DNA of 64,000 bases, taken from positions 248,001 to 312,000 of the forward strand of contig NZ_JAMXOF010000002.1 in assembly GCF_024055595.1 (NCBI RefSeq), written 5' to 3'. A program made the position numbers and the translations under genes. The notes below the pieces were generated by a model. It worked only from the letters and a program-made list of their open reading frames with translations, made no database searches and had not been told where the DNA came from. The DNA comes from Mucilaginibacter aurantiaciroseus. Lineage in GTDB: Bacteria > Bacteroidota > Bacteroidia > Sphingobacteriales > Sphingobacteriaceae. Position 1 is the stretch's first letter, and each line of letters begins with the position of its first letter. Positions 33,192-42,961 of the stretch are shown here, in pieces.

Positions 33192-34070
33192 ATGGAAGAA
33201 TTTGAAGCAAGCGCATCGGCAAAAAAAACAAAAACGATATATATATCCACCGTTTTTGGGATTGCCATGGTTTTATTGATGATAGGGCTGCTGGGCTTGA
33301 TATTGGTACATGCCAATAACCTGTCGCGCTATGTAAAAGAAAACATTGTGCTGAATATATTTATGGATGATTCGGCCCACGAAACAGATGTACTGCAACT
33401 GCAAAAACAACTGGATGGCAACCCCATGGTTAAGCAAACCGCGTATGTAAGTAAAGAACTTGCCGCCCGCAACCTGCAAAAAGACCTGGGCGAAGATTTT
33501 GTAAAATTCCTTGGTTACAACCCTTTATCGCAATCGCTGGATATTTACCTGAAGGCAGATTACGCTAACAATGTGGGGATCGAAAAATTTAAAGTAGAGT
33601 TGCTGAAAAACAAACTTGTTAAAGAAGTTAAATACCAGCAGTCGCTTGTCGACCAGATGAACGCCAACCTTACGTCTATCAGCCTAATTATATTGGCTTT
33701 CGCCGGCATTTTCATTATCCTATCGGTAGCGTTGATCAACAATACCATCAGGCTGGCCATATACTCGCAACGCTTCCTCATCAAATCGATGCAGTTGGTA
33801 GGTGCAACAAAAGGGTTTATCCGTAAGCCGTTTTTACTTTACGGCATATGGCATGGCTTATTGGGCGCGTTAATATCCATTGTGATATTGATAGCTACCT
33901 TGTTTGTTGCCAACAAGCAGATCCCTGACCTGGTAATTCTGCAAAGCCCTGCCGAGTTTGGTATGGTGTTTTTAGGTATTGTAATACTGGGGATATTTAT
34001 ATCAGCCTTTAGCACGTTCCTGGCGGTTAACAAATTTTTACGCTTAAAAATATACGATCTGTACAGGTAG
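33192..34070 (+). CDS. ftsX: Cell-division protein FtsX
   Basis: A 292-residue FtsX with the family plan of one N-terminal helix (about 17-40), an extracellular domain (about 42-165), and three C-terminal helices (about 172-195, 220-245, 262-282). FtsX with the ATPase FtsE activates peptidoglycan hydrolases at the division site. ftsE is not adjacent. The gene begins a five-gene run with a DUF3098 gene, uppP, truB and ribF (gaps 77, -1, 11 and 57 bp), a frequent order in Bacteroidota. Upstream are an AT-rich repeat of ATATCTAAATCTTATATCTC type and REP copy R2. Confidence 0.9.
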   Translation: MEEFEASASAKKTKTIYISTVFGIAMVLLMIGLLGLILVHANNLSRYVKENIVLNIFMDDSAHETDVLQLQKQLDGNPMVKQTAYVSKELAARNLQKDLGEDFVKFLGYNPLSQSLDIYLKADYANNVGIEKFKVELLKNKLVKEVKYQQSLVDQMNANLTSISLIILAFAGIFIILSVALINNTIRLAIYSQRFLIKSMQLVGATKGFIRKPFLLYGIWHGLLGALISIVILIATLFVANKQIPDLVILQSPAEFGMVFLGIVILGIFISAFSTFLAVNKFLRLKIYDLYR

Positions 34071-34147
34071 TTTATTAGTTTACTGGTTTATTAGTTAATT
34101 TATAGCTACAGCCAAGTAATTAAATCAATCATTAATAATTAAAATAT

Positions 34148-34411
34148 ATGGCACTGCAACAATCAAAAACAACCGCAAGCAAAATACAGGCCCCGGTAAC
34201 CAATATTACTACGCCTGCTCAATTTATATTCGGTAAAGAAAACTATAGGTGGCTAATCATCAGCATTGCCGTAGTTGCATTTGGTTTTGTGCTGATGAGC
34301 GGTACTACCGATATTTATAGCACCACCAAAATCGTTATCGCACCAATTGTAGTATTAACAGGTTTCGGCCTTGGTTTCTACGCTATTCTAAAAAAGCCTA
34401 CAGCTAAGTAA
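34148..34411 (+). CDS. DUF3098 small membrane protein
   Basis: An 87-residue protein with two helices (about 35-53 and 62-80) and an N-terminal soluble tail. [20 protein letters not shown] followed by [14 protein letters not shown] is the DUF3098 pattern. The stop codon overlaps the uppP start (ATGA-type overlap at 34411), which indicates translational coupling. The position between ftsX and uppP is conserved in this phylum and suggests a link to envelope growth. Function unknown. Confidence 0.85.
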   Translation: MALQQSKTTASKIQAPVTNITTPAQFIFGKENYRWLIISIAVVAFGFVLMSGTTDIYSTTKIVIAPIVVLTGFGLGFYAILKKPTAK

Positions 34412-35205
34412 TGAACATCATACATGTAATTGTCCTTGCTATTATAGAGGGCATCACCGAGTTTTTGCCCATCTCGTCTACCGGGCACATGATCATCGCC
34501 TCATCGGTAATGGGCATCCAAAGCAACGATTTTGTAAAACTTTTTACAGTGGCTATACAGTTAGGCGCGATCCTTTCTGTAGTGGTATTGTACTTCAAAC
34601 GGTTCTTCCAGTCGCTTAATTTTTACTATAAGCTTTTTGTGGCTTTTATACCCGCGGCAGTGTTCGGTTTGCTATTCAGCAAAAAGATAGACGCCTTGAT
34701 GGAAAGCGCGCTTACGGTTGGAATCACCCTGTTTATCGGCGGTATCATCTTGCTTTTTGTAGATAAGTGGTTTAACAACCCCGATGTTAAAGAAGAAAAA
34801 GAGATCAGTTATTTAACCGCTTTAAAGATCGGTTTTTTCCAGTGTTTATCCATGATCCCGGGCACATCTCGTTCAGCAGCAACCATTGTAGGTGGTATGA
34901 GCCAAAAGCTGAGCCGCAAGGCCGCTGCAGAGTTCTCCTTCTTTTTAGCGGTGCCAACCATGTTTGCCGCCACAGCCAAAAAGCTGTACGATTTTTACAA
35001 AGAAGGCCACGTATTTACCGGTGAAGAAGTTAAGCTTTTAGCGGTAGGTAACGTGATCGCGTTTATAGTAGCCCTGTTGGCTATCAAAACATTCATCACC
35101 TTTTTAGAGCGCCGAGGTTTTCAGCTTTTTGGCTGGTACCGTATTTTGGTAGGCGGGGTAATTATTATCCTTTACCTGAGCGGGCATAATTTGCAGGTGA
35201 TATAA
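34411..35205 (+). CDS. uppP: Undecaprenyl-diphosphatase
   Basis: A 264-residue BacA/UppP membrane enzyme that recycles undecaprenyl diphosphate for cell-wall and polysaccharide export. The two active-site motifs are [16 protein letters not shown] at residues 9-24 and [13 protein letters not shown] at about 149-161. Eight or so membrane helices are visible. It lies in the ftsX-truB-ribF run and overlaps the DUF3098 gene by 1 bp. Confidence 0.95.
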   Translation: MNIIHVIVLAIIEGITEFLPISSTGHMIIASSVMGIQSNDFVKLFTVAIQLGAILSVVVLYFKRFFQSLNFYYKLFVAFIPAAVFGLLFSKKIDALMESALTVGITLFIGGIILLFVDKWFNNPDVKEEKEISYLTALKIGFFQCLSMIPGTSRSAATIVGGMSQKLSRKAAAEFSFFLAVPTMFAATAKKLYDFYKEGHVFTGEEVKLLAVGNVIAFIVALLAIKTFITFLERRGFQLFGWYRILVGGVIIILYLSGHNLQVI

Positions 35206-35216
35206 AACCATTCCTT

Positions 35217-35942
35217 TTGATCAACTCCTTCTCCTCCATACAAGACTTTGCCGACGGGCAATTCCTCCTCATTGATAAACCATTAGAATGGACAAGCTTT
35301 GATGTAGTAGGCAAGCTGCGCAATTCCTTTAAGCCCTTAAAACTAAAGGTAGGCCACGCGGGTACGCTCGATCCGTTAGCTACGGGCCTGCTCATCATCT
35401 GCACCGGTAAAATGACCAGGCAGATAGATACCTTCCAGGCCGAGGAAAAGGAGTACACCGGCACCATGGTGCTTGGCGCTACTACCCCAACATACGACTT
35501 GGAGAGCAAGCCCGAAGCTAAATTTGAAACAAGCCACCTAACCGACGAACAAATAAAAGCGGCCTGCGCGCAATTCACGGGTGATATTCAGCAATATCCA
35601 CCCGCGCACTCCGCTATTAAAATTGACGGCGAACGCCTTTACGAAAAAGCCCGCCGCGGCGAAGAGGTGGAGCTTCGCCTGCGTAATGTTACGATATCAG
35701 AATTTGAGATCACCCGTATCGAACTGCCGGAAGTTGATTTTAGGGTAGTATGCAGCAAGGGTACTTACATCCGATCATTAGTAAATGACTTTGGCAAGGC
35801 GCTTGATAACGGTGCATACATGTCGGCATTAAGGCGTACACGGAGTGGTAATTATATGGTAGAGGATGCCTATGATATCTTAGAACTTGTGGATACCATT
35901 CGCGAACTTAAATCGAGCGAGCAGGCAAACCCCGCTTTGTAA
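35217..35942 (+). CDS. truB: tRNA pseudouridine(55) synthase
   Basis: A 241-residue TruB. The catalytic Asp is in HAGTLDPLATGLL; the N-terminal GQFLLIDKPLEWTSFDVV and the KYPPAHSAIKIDG-like motif (QQYPPAHSAIKIDGERLYEKAR) are typical. It isomerises U55 in the T-loop. The best start is a TTG at 35217, 11 bp after the uppP stop; residues 1-10 are not family-conserved, so a later start is possible, but no ATG precedes the LLIDKPLEWTS block. The PUA C-terminal domain is absent, as usual in this phylum. Confidence 0.93.
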   Translation: MINSFSSIQDFADGQFLLIDKPLEWTSFDVVGKLRNSFKPLKLKVGHAGTLDPLATGLLIICTGKMTRQIDTFQAEEKEYTGTMVLGATTPTYDLESKPEAKFETSHLTDEQIKAACAQFTGDIQQYPPAHSAIKIDGERLYEKARRGEEVELRLRNVTISEFEITRIELPEVDFRVVCSKGTYIRSLVNDFGKALDNGAYMSALRRTRSGNYMVEDAYDILELVDTIRELKSSEQANPAL

Positions 35943-35981
35943 ATTTTACACTTCAACAAACAAAAAGCTGCTTAGTCCTTT

Positions 35982-35989
35982 TACCTTTG
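35982..35989 (+). promoter_or_regulatory. Putative -7 box for ribF
   Basis: TACCTTTG matches TAnnTTTG and ends 10 bp before the ribF ATG, so the transcript leader would be only a few bases. It would give ribF its own promoter inside the ftsX run. Confidence 0.45.
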
Positions 35990-35999
35990 TGCCGGCACG

Positions 36000-36950
36000 A
36001 TGAAGATCTATAACCATATCGACGAATTTACAGCCGTTAAAAACGCGGTGGTTACCATTGGTACGTTCGATGGCGTGCACATCGGTCACCGTAAAATTAT
36101 ATCGCGCATTAAAGAACTGGCTGCTGCTACCGGCGGTGAAACGGTTATACTAACGTTCTTCCCTCACCCAAGGATGATCCTACATCCCGAAGACGAAAGC
36201 ATCAAACTCATTAATACCATAAACGAGAAGGCCCAACTGCTGGAACAATTAGGTGTAGACCATCTCATTATTACCCCATTCTCCCGCGACTTTTCTAACC
36301 AAACGGCCGAGGGTTATATCCGTGATATACTGGTGAATAAGATAGGTACTAAAACCATCGTTATAGGTTACGACCACCGCTTTGGTAAGGACAGGCAGGG
36401 CGGCTTGCAGGACCTGCTTACGCTTGGACCACAATATAACTTCGAGGTAGTAGAGATTCCCGAGCAGGATATAAATGATGTAGCCATTAGTTCAACCCGT
36501 ATCCGCGCGGCCTTGCTGGATAATAACATTAATATTGCTAACGAATGCCTGGGCTACCCATTCTTCATTACCGGTAAGGTTGTCCGTGGCGATCAATTAG
36601 GTAGGCAATTAGGTTACCCAACCGCCAATTTACTTGTTGAAGAAAGCTATAAACTCATCCCTGCCGATGGTATTTTTGCCGTGAAAGTGAAAGTTGCCGG
36701 TAAAGAATATATCGGTATGGCTTACATAGGCCACCGCCCAACCGTTAACGGGATGACGCGTAACATTGAGGTAAACATCTTCGATTTTAAAGACGAGATC
36801 TACAATCAGCAAATCAGGATGGAGTTTTTGCACTTTGTACGTGCCGATATCAAATTTGAATCGCTGGACCAATTGGTGGTGCAATTATGTAAAGATAAAC
36901 AAGATGTTCAATCCCTACTGGTGATTGACGGCCCGCAGTTTAACACATAG
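36000..36950 (+). CDS. ribF: Bifunctional riboflavin kinase / FAD synthetase
   Basis: A 316-residue RibF. The N-terminal adenylyltransferase half has VVTIGTFDGVHIGHRKII (the H-x-G-H-like nucleotidyl motif) at about 17-34. The C-terminal kinase half has GQLGRQLGYPTANL with the PTAN Mg-ATP motif near 200, and a HRPTVNG block. It phosphorylates riboflavin to FMN and converts FMN to FAD. It is the last gene of the ftsX run. Confidence 0.95.
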   Translation: MKIYNHIDEFTAVKNAVVTIGTFDGVHIGHRKIISRIKELAAATGGETVILTFFPHPRMILHPEDESIKLINTINEKAQLLEQLGVDHLIITPFSRDFSNQTAEGYIRDILVNKIGTKTIVIGYDHRFGKDRQGGLQDLLTLGPQYNFEVVEIPEQDINDVAISSTRIRAALLDNNINIANECLGYPFFITGKVVRGDQLGRQLGYPTANLLVEESYKLIPADGIFAVKVKVAGKEYIGMAYIGHRPTVNGMTRNIEVNIFDFKDEIYNQQIRMEFLHFVRADIKFESLDQLVVQLCKDKQDVQSLLVIDGPQFNT

Positions 36951-37066
36951 CTTTATTCCCTTTTCATCGTCGGGCATTAATTTCTCATCCCGGTATCTGT
37001 AAATTAAGTCTGAACTAACATTGTTTCCTCTCACTAATTCCTATAAATTCGTGTATCTGTAAACCT

Positions 37067-38134
37067 ATGGCTAAACTAAATATCGACCGGCAGGAAAGTG
37101 AGTTTTTGAACGATACCATCGCGCATTGGGAGAAGAACAACCTGCTTGATGCCACCCAGGCCGAAAAACTTCGCAACTCTTACGAAGTAAAAGGCTTCGA
37201 CTGGATGCGGTTGGCTAAGTACAGCATTTGGGTAGCCCTGCTTTGTGGTGCCATAGCCATTGGTTCGCTTATTGTGGATACAGCAGTGATCAACTGGATA
37301 AAAAACCTTTACGATACGCCCGATATCATCATTTGCATCCTATCCGGCGTTGCCGCAGCCGCACTTTTCTATATAGGCCGCAGGCGCGAAAGGTTATATC
37401 CCGAGAAGATCTTTAGTAATGAGGCCACTATATTTTTAGGCGTTTTTTGCACGGCCAGTTGTATAGCCTACCTGGGCAAAACGTTTGATAACGGCTCGGG
37501 GCATTATTCTATACTCTTCCTTGTATCCGTATTTGTATACGGGGTTTTGGCTAACCGGATGAACTCAAGGCTCATCTGGCTGTTTGCGCTGGTATCATTG
37601 GGTAGCTGGTTCGGTACTGAAACAGGGTATCAAACCAATTGGGCGCTTTACTTTCTGGGGATGAATTATCCGCTGCGTTTTGTACTGTTTGGCTTGCTGT
37701 TAGTGGGTGCCTGCCATCTGCTTAAAGGTAAAAAATGGTTTGCCTACTTTTGGGAATTGACGTATGTTGTAGGGATGCTATACCTGTTTATGTCGCTTTG
37801 GTTGTTGAGCATATTTGGCAATTATGGCAGTATGGAGGTTTGGTGGCAGATCAAACAGATCAGCTTGTTCTACTGGGGTATTATCTCCGCTGTGGTTGCC
37901 GTTATGTTCCTGCTATATGGTTTGAAATTTAAAGAGGTTATAGCCCGCGAGTTTGGTATCACCTTTCTCATTATATTCCTGTATACCAAATACTTCGAAT
38001 ACTTTTGGTATGGTACCAACAAAACGCTGTTCTTCGCTATCCTCGCCCTTTCGTTTTGGCTGGTAGGCCGTAAGGCCGAAAAGATCTGGAATATCAACGC
38101 CGCCAAGCCACAGGTTTCCGAAGAAAATAGTTAG
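37067..38134 (+). CDS. DUF2157-like multi-pass membrane protein
   Basis: A 355-residue protein. A soluble N-terminal helix pair (residues 1-35, with the LNDTIAHWEKNNLLDATQAE pattern) precedes about nine membrane helices to residue 345. The N-terminal Gln/Glu helix plus long hydrophobic array matches DUF2157 family members. Function unknown. No close partner: the next plus-strand gene is 1 kb on. It may follow ribF by a 116-bp gap with its own promoter. Confidence 0.75.
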   Translation: MAKLNIDRQESEFLNDTIAHWEKNNLLDATQAEKLRNSYEVKGFDWMRLAKYSIWVALLCGAIAIGSLIVDTAVINWIKNLYDTPDIIICILSGVAAAALFYIGRRRERLYPEKIFSNEATIFLGVFCTASCIAYLGKTFDNGSGHYSILFLVSVFVYGVLANRMNSRLIWLFALVSLGSWFGTETGYQTNWALYFLGMNYPLRFVLFGLLLVGACHLLKGKKWFAYFWELTYVVGMLYLFMSLWLLSIFGNYGSMEVWWQIKQISLFYWGIISAVVAVMFLLYGLKFKEVIAREFGITFLIIFLYTKYFEYFWYGTNKTLFFAILALSFWLVGRKAEKIWNINAAKPQVSEENS

Positions 38135-38429
38135 CTATTTCTCAGGGTGTCCCACTAATTATTACACAACTGTAATGATGTAGTTAATAATCTGACTATC
38201 AACAAACTGAAAACTTAATTTTTTGCTTTTATCTCAAGTGTTTCTTTAAGTAAAATACAGAAAATTCTTTATTTAAGAGATTTGTACATTTTGATGAGGG
38301 TGTCCCGCTTGTTTCTGAATGGGACGGAATGAGACACCTTATTTTTAAGGTAATTGAGCGTATTTCGGTGACTTTAAATAGCATTTCATTCGCCTTTTTT
38401 CGTCCGTCGAAATCAATTATTTATCTTAT
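38135..38429. other. 295-bp gap with GTGTCCC repeats
   Basis: No frame. Direct repeats AGGGTGTCCC at about 38146 and 38299. The second is followed by GGGACGGAATGAGACACC, which can pair with GGTGTCCC to form a stem around 38299-38338. Otherwise AT-rich. Confidence 0.45.
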
Positions 38430-39056
38430 TTACCGGTGCTTAAAATAAACGAGATAGATTTGCTTAAAAACATGATATGCCGCAAACGAAAAGAATAATA
38501 TAGAGATGCCAATATCAACAGCCTTGGTGCTCAACTCAAATTTCTTTTGCAAGAACTTAGCGAACCGGGCATAAAAATATAAAGCGATAAAAGACCCCGC
38601 AGCCGAACCGATACTAAAGATAACCAACGCCAGGCGGCCGTCCTCAATCCACTCATGGGTGATGAGGTAAGTGCCCGTCACCATCCAGAAAGGGATCTGC
38701 ATGGGGTTTAAAAACCCCAATAGAATGCCGTATTTAATACTGGCGCGGTTGCTGTAAGTTGTTTTTGGCGGTTTGTTGCGGTTTAACCAGGTAATGGTAC
38801 CCAGTGTACCAAAAAGCACCACCATTACCCAGTCGATAATGGTATCCAGTTTAACCTCCTCAGATAGCCATTTAGCTCCCTGCATCACCACATAAGTAAA
38901 AAAGAACTCTACGCAGCTAAAAGCGACAATAAACTGCAGCGCCTGTTTCATGCCGCGGTTTATGGTGATCTGCATCAAAGTAAGGTTGATGTTACCGGGT
39001 GGTATGTAGCCAATAAAGTTGGCGATTACCCCGATAAAAAAGGTTAGGAATATCAT
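38430..39056 (-). CDS. LysE-family exporter (RhtB type)
   Basis: A 208-residue protein from the ATG at 39056 (IFLTFFIGVIANFIGYIPPG); the frame extends 3 codons further to a TTG. Six membrane helices and the LysE signature PPGNINLTLMQITINRGMKQAL at about 20-40 are seen. Family members export amino acids or other small molecules by proton antiport. The substrate is unknown. It is divergent from the cobalamin-binding-like gene (starts 107 bp apart). Confidence 0.85.
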   Translation of the reverse strand: MIFLTFFIGVIANFIGYIPPGNINLTLMQITINRGMKQALQFIVAFSCVEFFFTYVVMQGAKWLSEEVKLDTIIDWVMVVLFGTLGTITWLNRNKPPKTTYSNRASIKYGILLGFLNPMQIPFWMVTGTYLITHEWIEDGRLALVIFSIGSAAGSFIALYFYARFAKFLQKKFELSTKAVDIGISILFFSFAAYHVFKQIYLVYFKHR

Positions 39057-39163
39057 TGAAAGCAAAGATAATATTTAAGAGGATAAGTGCAGTAATCAGT
39101 TTGCAGTTAGCGGTACGCGTCTTTTACACAATTCCCTCTATATTTCGCATATTTGCAACCAAT

Positions 39164-40090
39164 ATGTCTGCTCATAAAATAGTTTCGTTATTACCCGCCG
39201 CTACCGAGATCGTTTGCGCATTAGGATTGGAAAGCAGCCTGGTTGGCCGCTCGCATGAGTGCGATTATCCGGAGAGCATCAAACATTTGCCCATATGCTC
39301 TGAAGCCAATTTTCCGGAGGGTATGAGCAGTGCCGATATTGATGTAAAGGTAAAAGAGATCCTTGCCGATGCCTTATCGGTTTATACCGTGAAGCGCGAG
39401 GTGATCAAAGAACTGACGCCCGATGTGGTGATCACCCAGGCGCAGTGCGAAGTTTGCGCGGTGTCGCTGCCCGAGGTGGAGCAGGCTTTGGAAAACTATT
39501 TAGATAAGCAGGCAAGGATCATCTCTCTGCAACCTAACAGCATCGATGAGATCTTTAATGATATTAAATCAGTTGCTAAAGTACTTTATGTTGAAGCAGA
39601 AGGGGAACAACTGCTTGAAGACCTTACCGAGCGTGTTGACATCATTCGTCATAAGCTGAAGTTTATGGAAAGGAAGCCAACCGTTGCCTGTGTGGAGTGG
39701 CTGGAACCCATGATGATATCGGGCAACTGGATGCCCGAGCTGGTGCAAATTGCAGGCGGCACGCCTATATTGGCGCAGGCCGGCAAGCATTCGCCATACG
39801 TAAGTTGGGACGACATCCGCGAAAGCGATCCTGATATTATCCTGCTGATGCCTTGCGGATTTTCCATCGAGCGCACCATGCGCGAGATCAATATCCTGTT
39901 AGAACAACCCGGGTTTGCCGGCCTGAAAGCGGTAAAAAATAACTGTATTTACATTGCCGATGGTAACCAGTACTTTAACCGCCCTGGTCCGCGGATAGTA
40001 GATTCTGTCGAGATCTTGGCAGAGATCATCCATCCCAAGCAATTCGCGTTTGGCTACGAAGGTGAGGGCTGGATCAAATTCGCACTTTAA
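39164..40090 (+). CDS. Cobalamin-binding-like protein (BtuF/periplasmic-binding fold)
   Basis: A 308-residue class III periplasmic-binding-fold protein with no signal peptide from the ATG at 39164 (SAHKIVSLLPAATEIVCALG). The frame extends to 39056, but the extra 36 residues do not look like a signal sequence. Motifs LVGRSHECDYP and VITQAQCEVCAVSLPEVEQAL are typical of the cytosolic BtuF-like group found in Bacteroidota. The lack of a signal peptide argues against a transport role and for a cytosolic binder. It is a single gene. Ligand by family is a corrinoid; not proven. Confidence 0.75.
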   Translation: MSAHKIVSLLPAATEIVCALGLESSLVGRSHECDYPESIKHLPICSEANFPEGMSSADIDVKVKEILADALSVYTVKREVIKELTPDVVITQAQCEVCAVSLPEVEQALENYLDKQARIISLQPNSIDEIFNDIKSVAKVLYVEAEGEQLLEDLTERVDIIRHKLKFMERKPTVACVEWLEPMMISGNWMPELVQIAGGTPILAQAGKHSPYVSWDDIRESDPDIILLMPCGFSIERTMREINILLEQPGFAGLKAVKNNCIYIADGNQYFNRPGPRIVDSVEILAEIIHPKQFAFGYEGEGWIKFAL

Positions 40091-40161
40091 AAAATATTTT
40101 AAAAAGTATTTCCACATCTTAAAATCATTATATTTACGGTTATAAACCTAAATATAAACTG

Positions 40162-42711
40162 ATGCTCCGTTTTATTACCCTATTGATGTTTGTTGCAATA
40201 AACACTGTAACAGTATTAGCTAATGCACCCGTTTTTGATACTAAAGATTTGCACCTAAGCTGGGAAGTTTTAGATAACAACTATCTAAACAAGCACGAGG
40301 CCTTAACCTCGCTGGTGATCACCAACAAAGGGAAACAAACCATGCCTGCAGGCGGATGGAAGATCTATTTCAACTCGTCGCGTAATTTTATTGCAGATGC
40401 GGTTAGCGGCAACGCCAAAATATTACAGGTAAACGGCGACTTGTACAGCATCACCCCAAACGATAAATTTGCGGTAATAAAACCCGGCGAAAGCATCCGG
40501 ATAGACTACCTGTGCGATGCCGTTGTGGTAAACTTTACCGACGCCATTGAAGGCCCGTATTTTGTATGGGATGCCGAACCAACCAAAGGGTACCGGCCCG
40601 GCAATTTTACCATCAAACCATTAAACCCAACCTACCAGGGCTTAATTACGCCCGAGATATTGTATAACCAAAATAAGATTGTTCAGGATATCCCGGTAGC
40701 GCAGCTACAAAAAATTATCCCTACGCCGGCAAGCTATACCGAAAGTGCAGGCAGCTTTGTGATCACCAATGCGGTGTCTATTGTAAGCGACCCACTTTTC
40801 ACCAAAGAGAAAGCCTATTTCATTACCGATATCGAAAAGTTACTGGGCAGTAAGCTTAAAGGTGGTTCAATAACAAAAAAGATCATCTTTAAAAAAGAGA
40901 CTGCTTTAGGTGCGGAGGCTTATACTTTAAATGTTACGCCGAATGATATCGCCATAGGGGCATCAACCCCGGCAGGGTTATTCTATGGCATCCAGTCGCT
41001 CAAAACAGCTATTTCGGCATCACCATGGATGAAAGCGCAGGCCAGTATCCCCGTGCCTTGCATCAGTGTTAATGACGAGCCCCGTTTCCCATACCGTGCG
41101 GTGATGCTGGATGTAGCACGTAATTTTCAAAGCAAACAGCAGGTGCTTAAACTCATCAACCTAATGGGGGTTTACAAGTTAAACACCCTGCACATGCACC
41201 TTACCGATGATGAGGGCTGGCGAATAGAGATCCCATCATTACCGGAATTGACTGCGATTGGTTCGAAACGTGGCCATACGCTGGATAGCAAAGGCTTCCT
41301 GCCGGCATCACATGGTTCCGGCCCCGATTTTGATAACAAAGCCGGTACGGGTTTTTACACTAAAGCCGACTATATCGAGATCCTGAAATATGCTGCCGAA
41401 CGCCACATTAACGTATTGCCCGAGATAGAGACCCCCGGCCACGCACGTGCCTCTATCAAAGCGATGGACGCCCGTTACGAGCGACTTTTAGCCGCTGGTG
41501 ACAAGGCAGGTGCCGAACGTAATTTGCTGCGCGATGTAAACGATAGATCGGACTATCGCTCGGTACAATACTGGAACGATAACGTAATAGACGTATCAAT
41601 GCCATCCACCTATAACTATATCGAAACCGTAGTTGGCGACCTGGTAAATATGTATAATGAAGCCGGTGCGCCGTTGCCTGCCATCCACTTTGGTGGTGAT
41701 GAAGTGCCGCCGCATGTGTGGGAGAAGTCGCCATCATACCTGGCGTTGAAAGCAAGCAACCCCGATATCCAAAATACCGGCGACCTGTGGTACTACTTTT
41801 ACGGCAGGGTGAACGAGATCCTGAAGAAACGCAATATTCGCCTGGCGGGTTGGGAAGAAATGGCCCTGCGCAAAACACTGGTGGATGGAAAAAATACCTA
41901 TGTGCCTAATCCGCAGTTTTCGGGAGAAAAAATGCAGGTTGATGTTTGGAACAACGTATTGGGTGATGGACAGGAAGACCTGGCCTACAAGCTGGCGAAC
42001 GGCGGTTACAAAACGGTGCTTACCTGTGTAACCAACCTGTATTTTGATATGGCCAACTACAAATCGTGGGACGAGCCGGGTTACTACTGGGGGGCGTTTT
42101 TAGGCATAGATAAATTCTTCTCGTTTATCCCGTACGATTACTTTAAAAATGCAGATGTTGATAAAAACGGCCTGCCCATAAACCGCAACATCTTCATCGG
42201 CAAGCAACGTTTAACCGATTACGGCAAAACCAATATCATTGGTTTACAAGGCGCGCTTTGGGCCGAAACGGTAAAGACGCCCGAGCGGATGGATTATATG
42301 ATCTTCCCCAAGTTGATTGGTCTGGCAGAACGCGCATGGGCGAAAGACCCGGCCTGGGCCACCGAGCGCGATACCACCAAGGCCCGCGAAATGTATAATG
42401 CCGACTGGAGCAAATTCCTGAATATATTAGGCAAACGAGAATTGCCAAGATTAGCCTATTACAACGGCGGGTATAACTTCCGCATACCCAAACCGGGTGT
42501 TACTTTAGAGGATGGCAAGTATAAAAGCAATATCCAGTTCCCGGGCATTACCATTCGCTACACCACCAATGGCAAAGAGCCGGACGCCAACAGCCCTGTT
42601 TACGTAAAACCTATCCCTGCAAACGGTATCATCAAATTCCGCGCTTTTGACGCCAAAGGGCGGGGAGGCAACGTAGCCGAGGTGCAGAATAAGCAGGAAC
42701 CGGCGATGTAA
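40162..42711 (+). CDS. Beta-N-acetylhexosaminidase (GH20)
   Basis: An 849-residue exported GH20 enzyme. Order: signal peptide (LLMFVAINTVTVLAN, about 1-21), a carbohydrate-binding-like CHB domain (about 25-150), a GH20b domain (about 180-310), the TIM-barrel catalytic domain (about 312-720) and a C-terminal strand domain. The catalytic pair Asp513-Glu514 lies in HFGGDEVPP. LHMHLTDDEGWRIEIPSLP and ETPGHARA are also conserved. It removes terminal GlcNAc or GalNAc from chitin oligosaccharides or glycans. The neighbours show no SusCD pair. Confidence 0.93.
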   Translation: MLRFITLLMFVAINTVTVLANAPVFDTKDLHLSWEVLDNNYLNKHEALTSLVITNKGKQTMPAGGWKIYFNSSRNFIADAVSGNAKILQVNGDLYSITPNDKFAVIKPGESIRIDYLCDAVVVNFTDAIEGPYFVWDAEPTKGYRPGNFTIKPLNPTYQGLITPEILYNQNKIVQDIPVAQLQKIIPTPASYTESAGSFVITNAVSIVSDPLFTKEKAYFITDIEKLLGSKLKGGSITKKIIFKKETALGAEAYTLNVTPNDIAIGASTPAGLFYGIQSLKTAISASPWMKAQASIPVPCISVNDEPRFPYRAVMLDVARNFQSKQQVLKLINLMGVYKLNTLHMHLTDDEGWRIEIPSLPELTAIGSKRGHTLDSKGFLPASHGSGPDFDNKAGTGFYTKADYIEILKYAAERHINVLPEIETPGHARASIKAMDARYERLLAAGDKAGAERNLLRDVNDRSDYRSVQYWNDNVIDVSMPSTYNYIETVVGDLVNMYNEAGAPLPAIHFGGDEVPPHVWEKSPSYLALKASNPDIQNTGDLWYYFYGRVNEILKKRNIRLAGWEEMALRKTLVDGKNTYVPNPQFSGEKMQVDVWNNVLGDGQEDLAYKLANGGYKTVLTCVTNLYFDMANYKSWDEPGYYWGAFLGIDKFFSFIPYDYFKNADVDKNGLPINRNIFIGKQRLTDYGKTNIIGLQGALWAETVKTPERMDYMIFPKLIGLAERAWAKDPAWATERDTTKAREMYNADWSKFLNILGKRELPRLAYYNGGYNFRIPKPGVTLEDGKYKSNIQFPGITIRYTTNGKEPDANSPVYVKPIPANGIIKFRAFDAKGRGGNVAEVQNKQEPAM

Positions 42712-42756
42712 GGTTTAGTTCATGGATGATATTTGATGGTTCATAGTTTGGGCATC

Positions 42757-42790
42757 ATGATGAAGGCTGCCTGATGGCAGCCTTCATCAT
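42757..42790. terminator. Fifteen-base perfect hairpin after the GH20 gene
   Basis: Perfect 15-bp stem ATGATGAAGGCTGCC / GGCAGCCTTCATCAT with loop TGAT, 46 bp after the GH20 stop. There is no T-run, but stability is high. It could end the GH20 transcript. Confidence 0.6.
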
Positions 42791-42800
42791 ATTAACCACG

Positions 42801-42895
42801 CGTAATTGCGAGTGTAGCGTGGCAAAACCCTACTTACAGAGTTGCAGATAGGTATCTCTAAGATTGCCACGTCGCTATCGCGCCTCGCAATTGCG
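42801..42895. repeat. REP-like palindromic repeat, copy R3
   Basis: CGTAATTGCGAGTGTAGCGT with GGCAAAACC (42801-42829), and inverted AGATTGCCACGTCGCTATCG then CGCCTCGCAATTGCG (42861-42895). Same family as 11841 and 32955. Confidence 0.7.
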
Positions 42896-42961
42896 CTCGT
42901 TTTAACTATGATTTATGAACCATCGCAATGAGGTGTTTTTTACCATGATCTATAAACTTTC

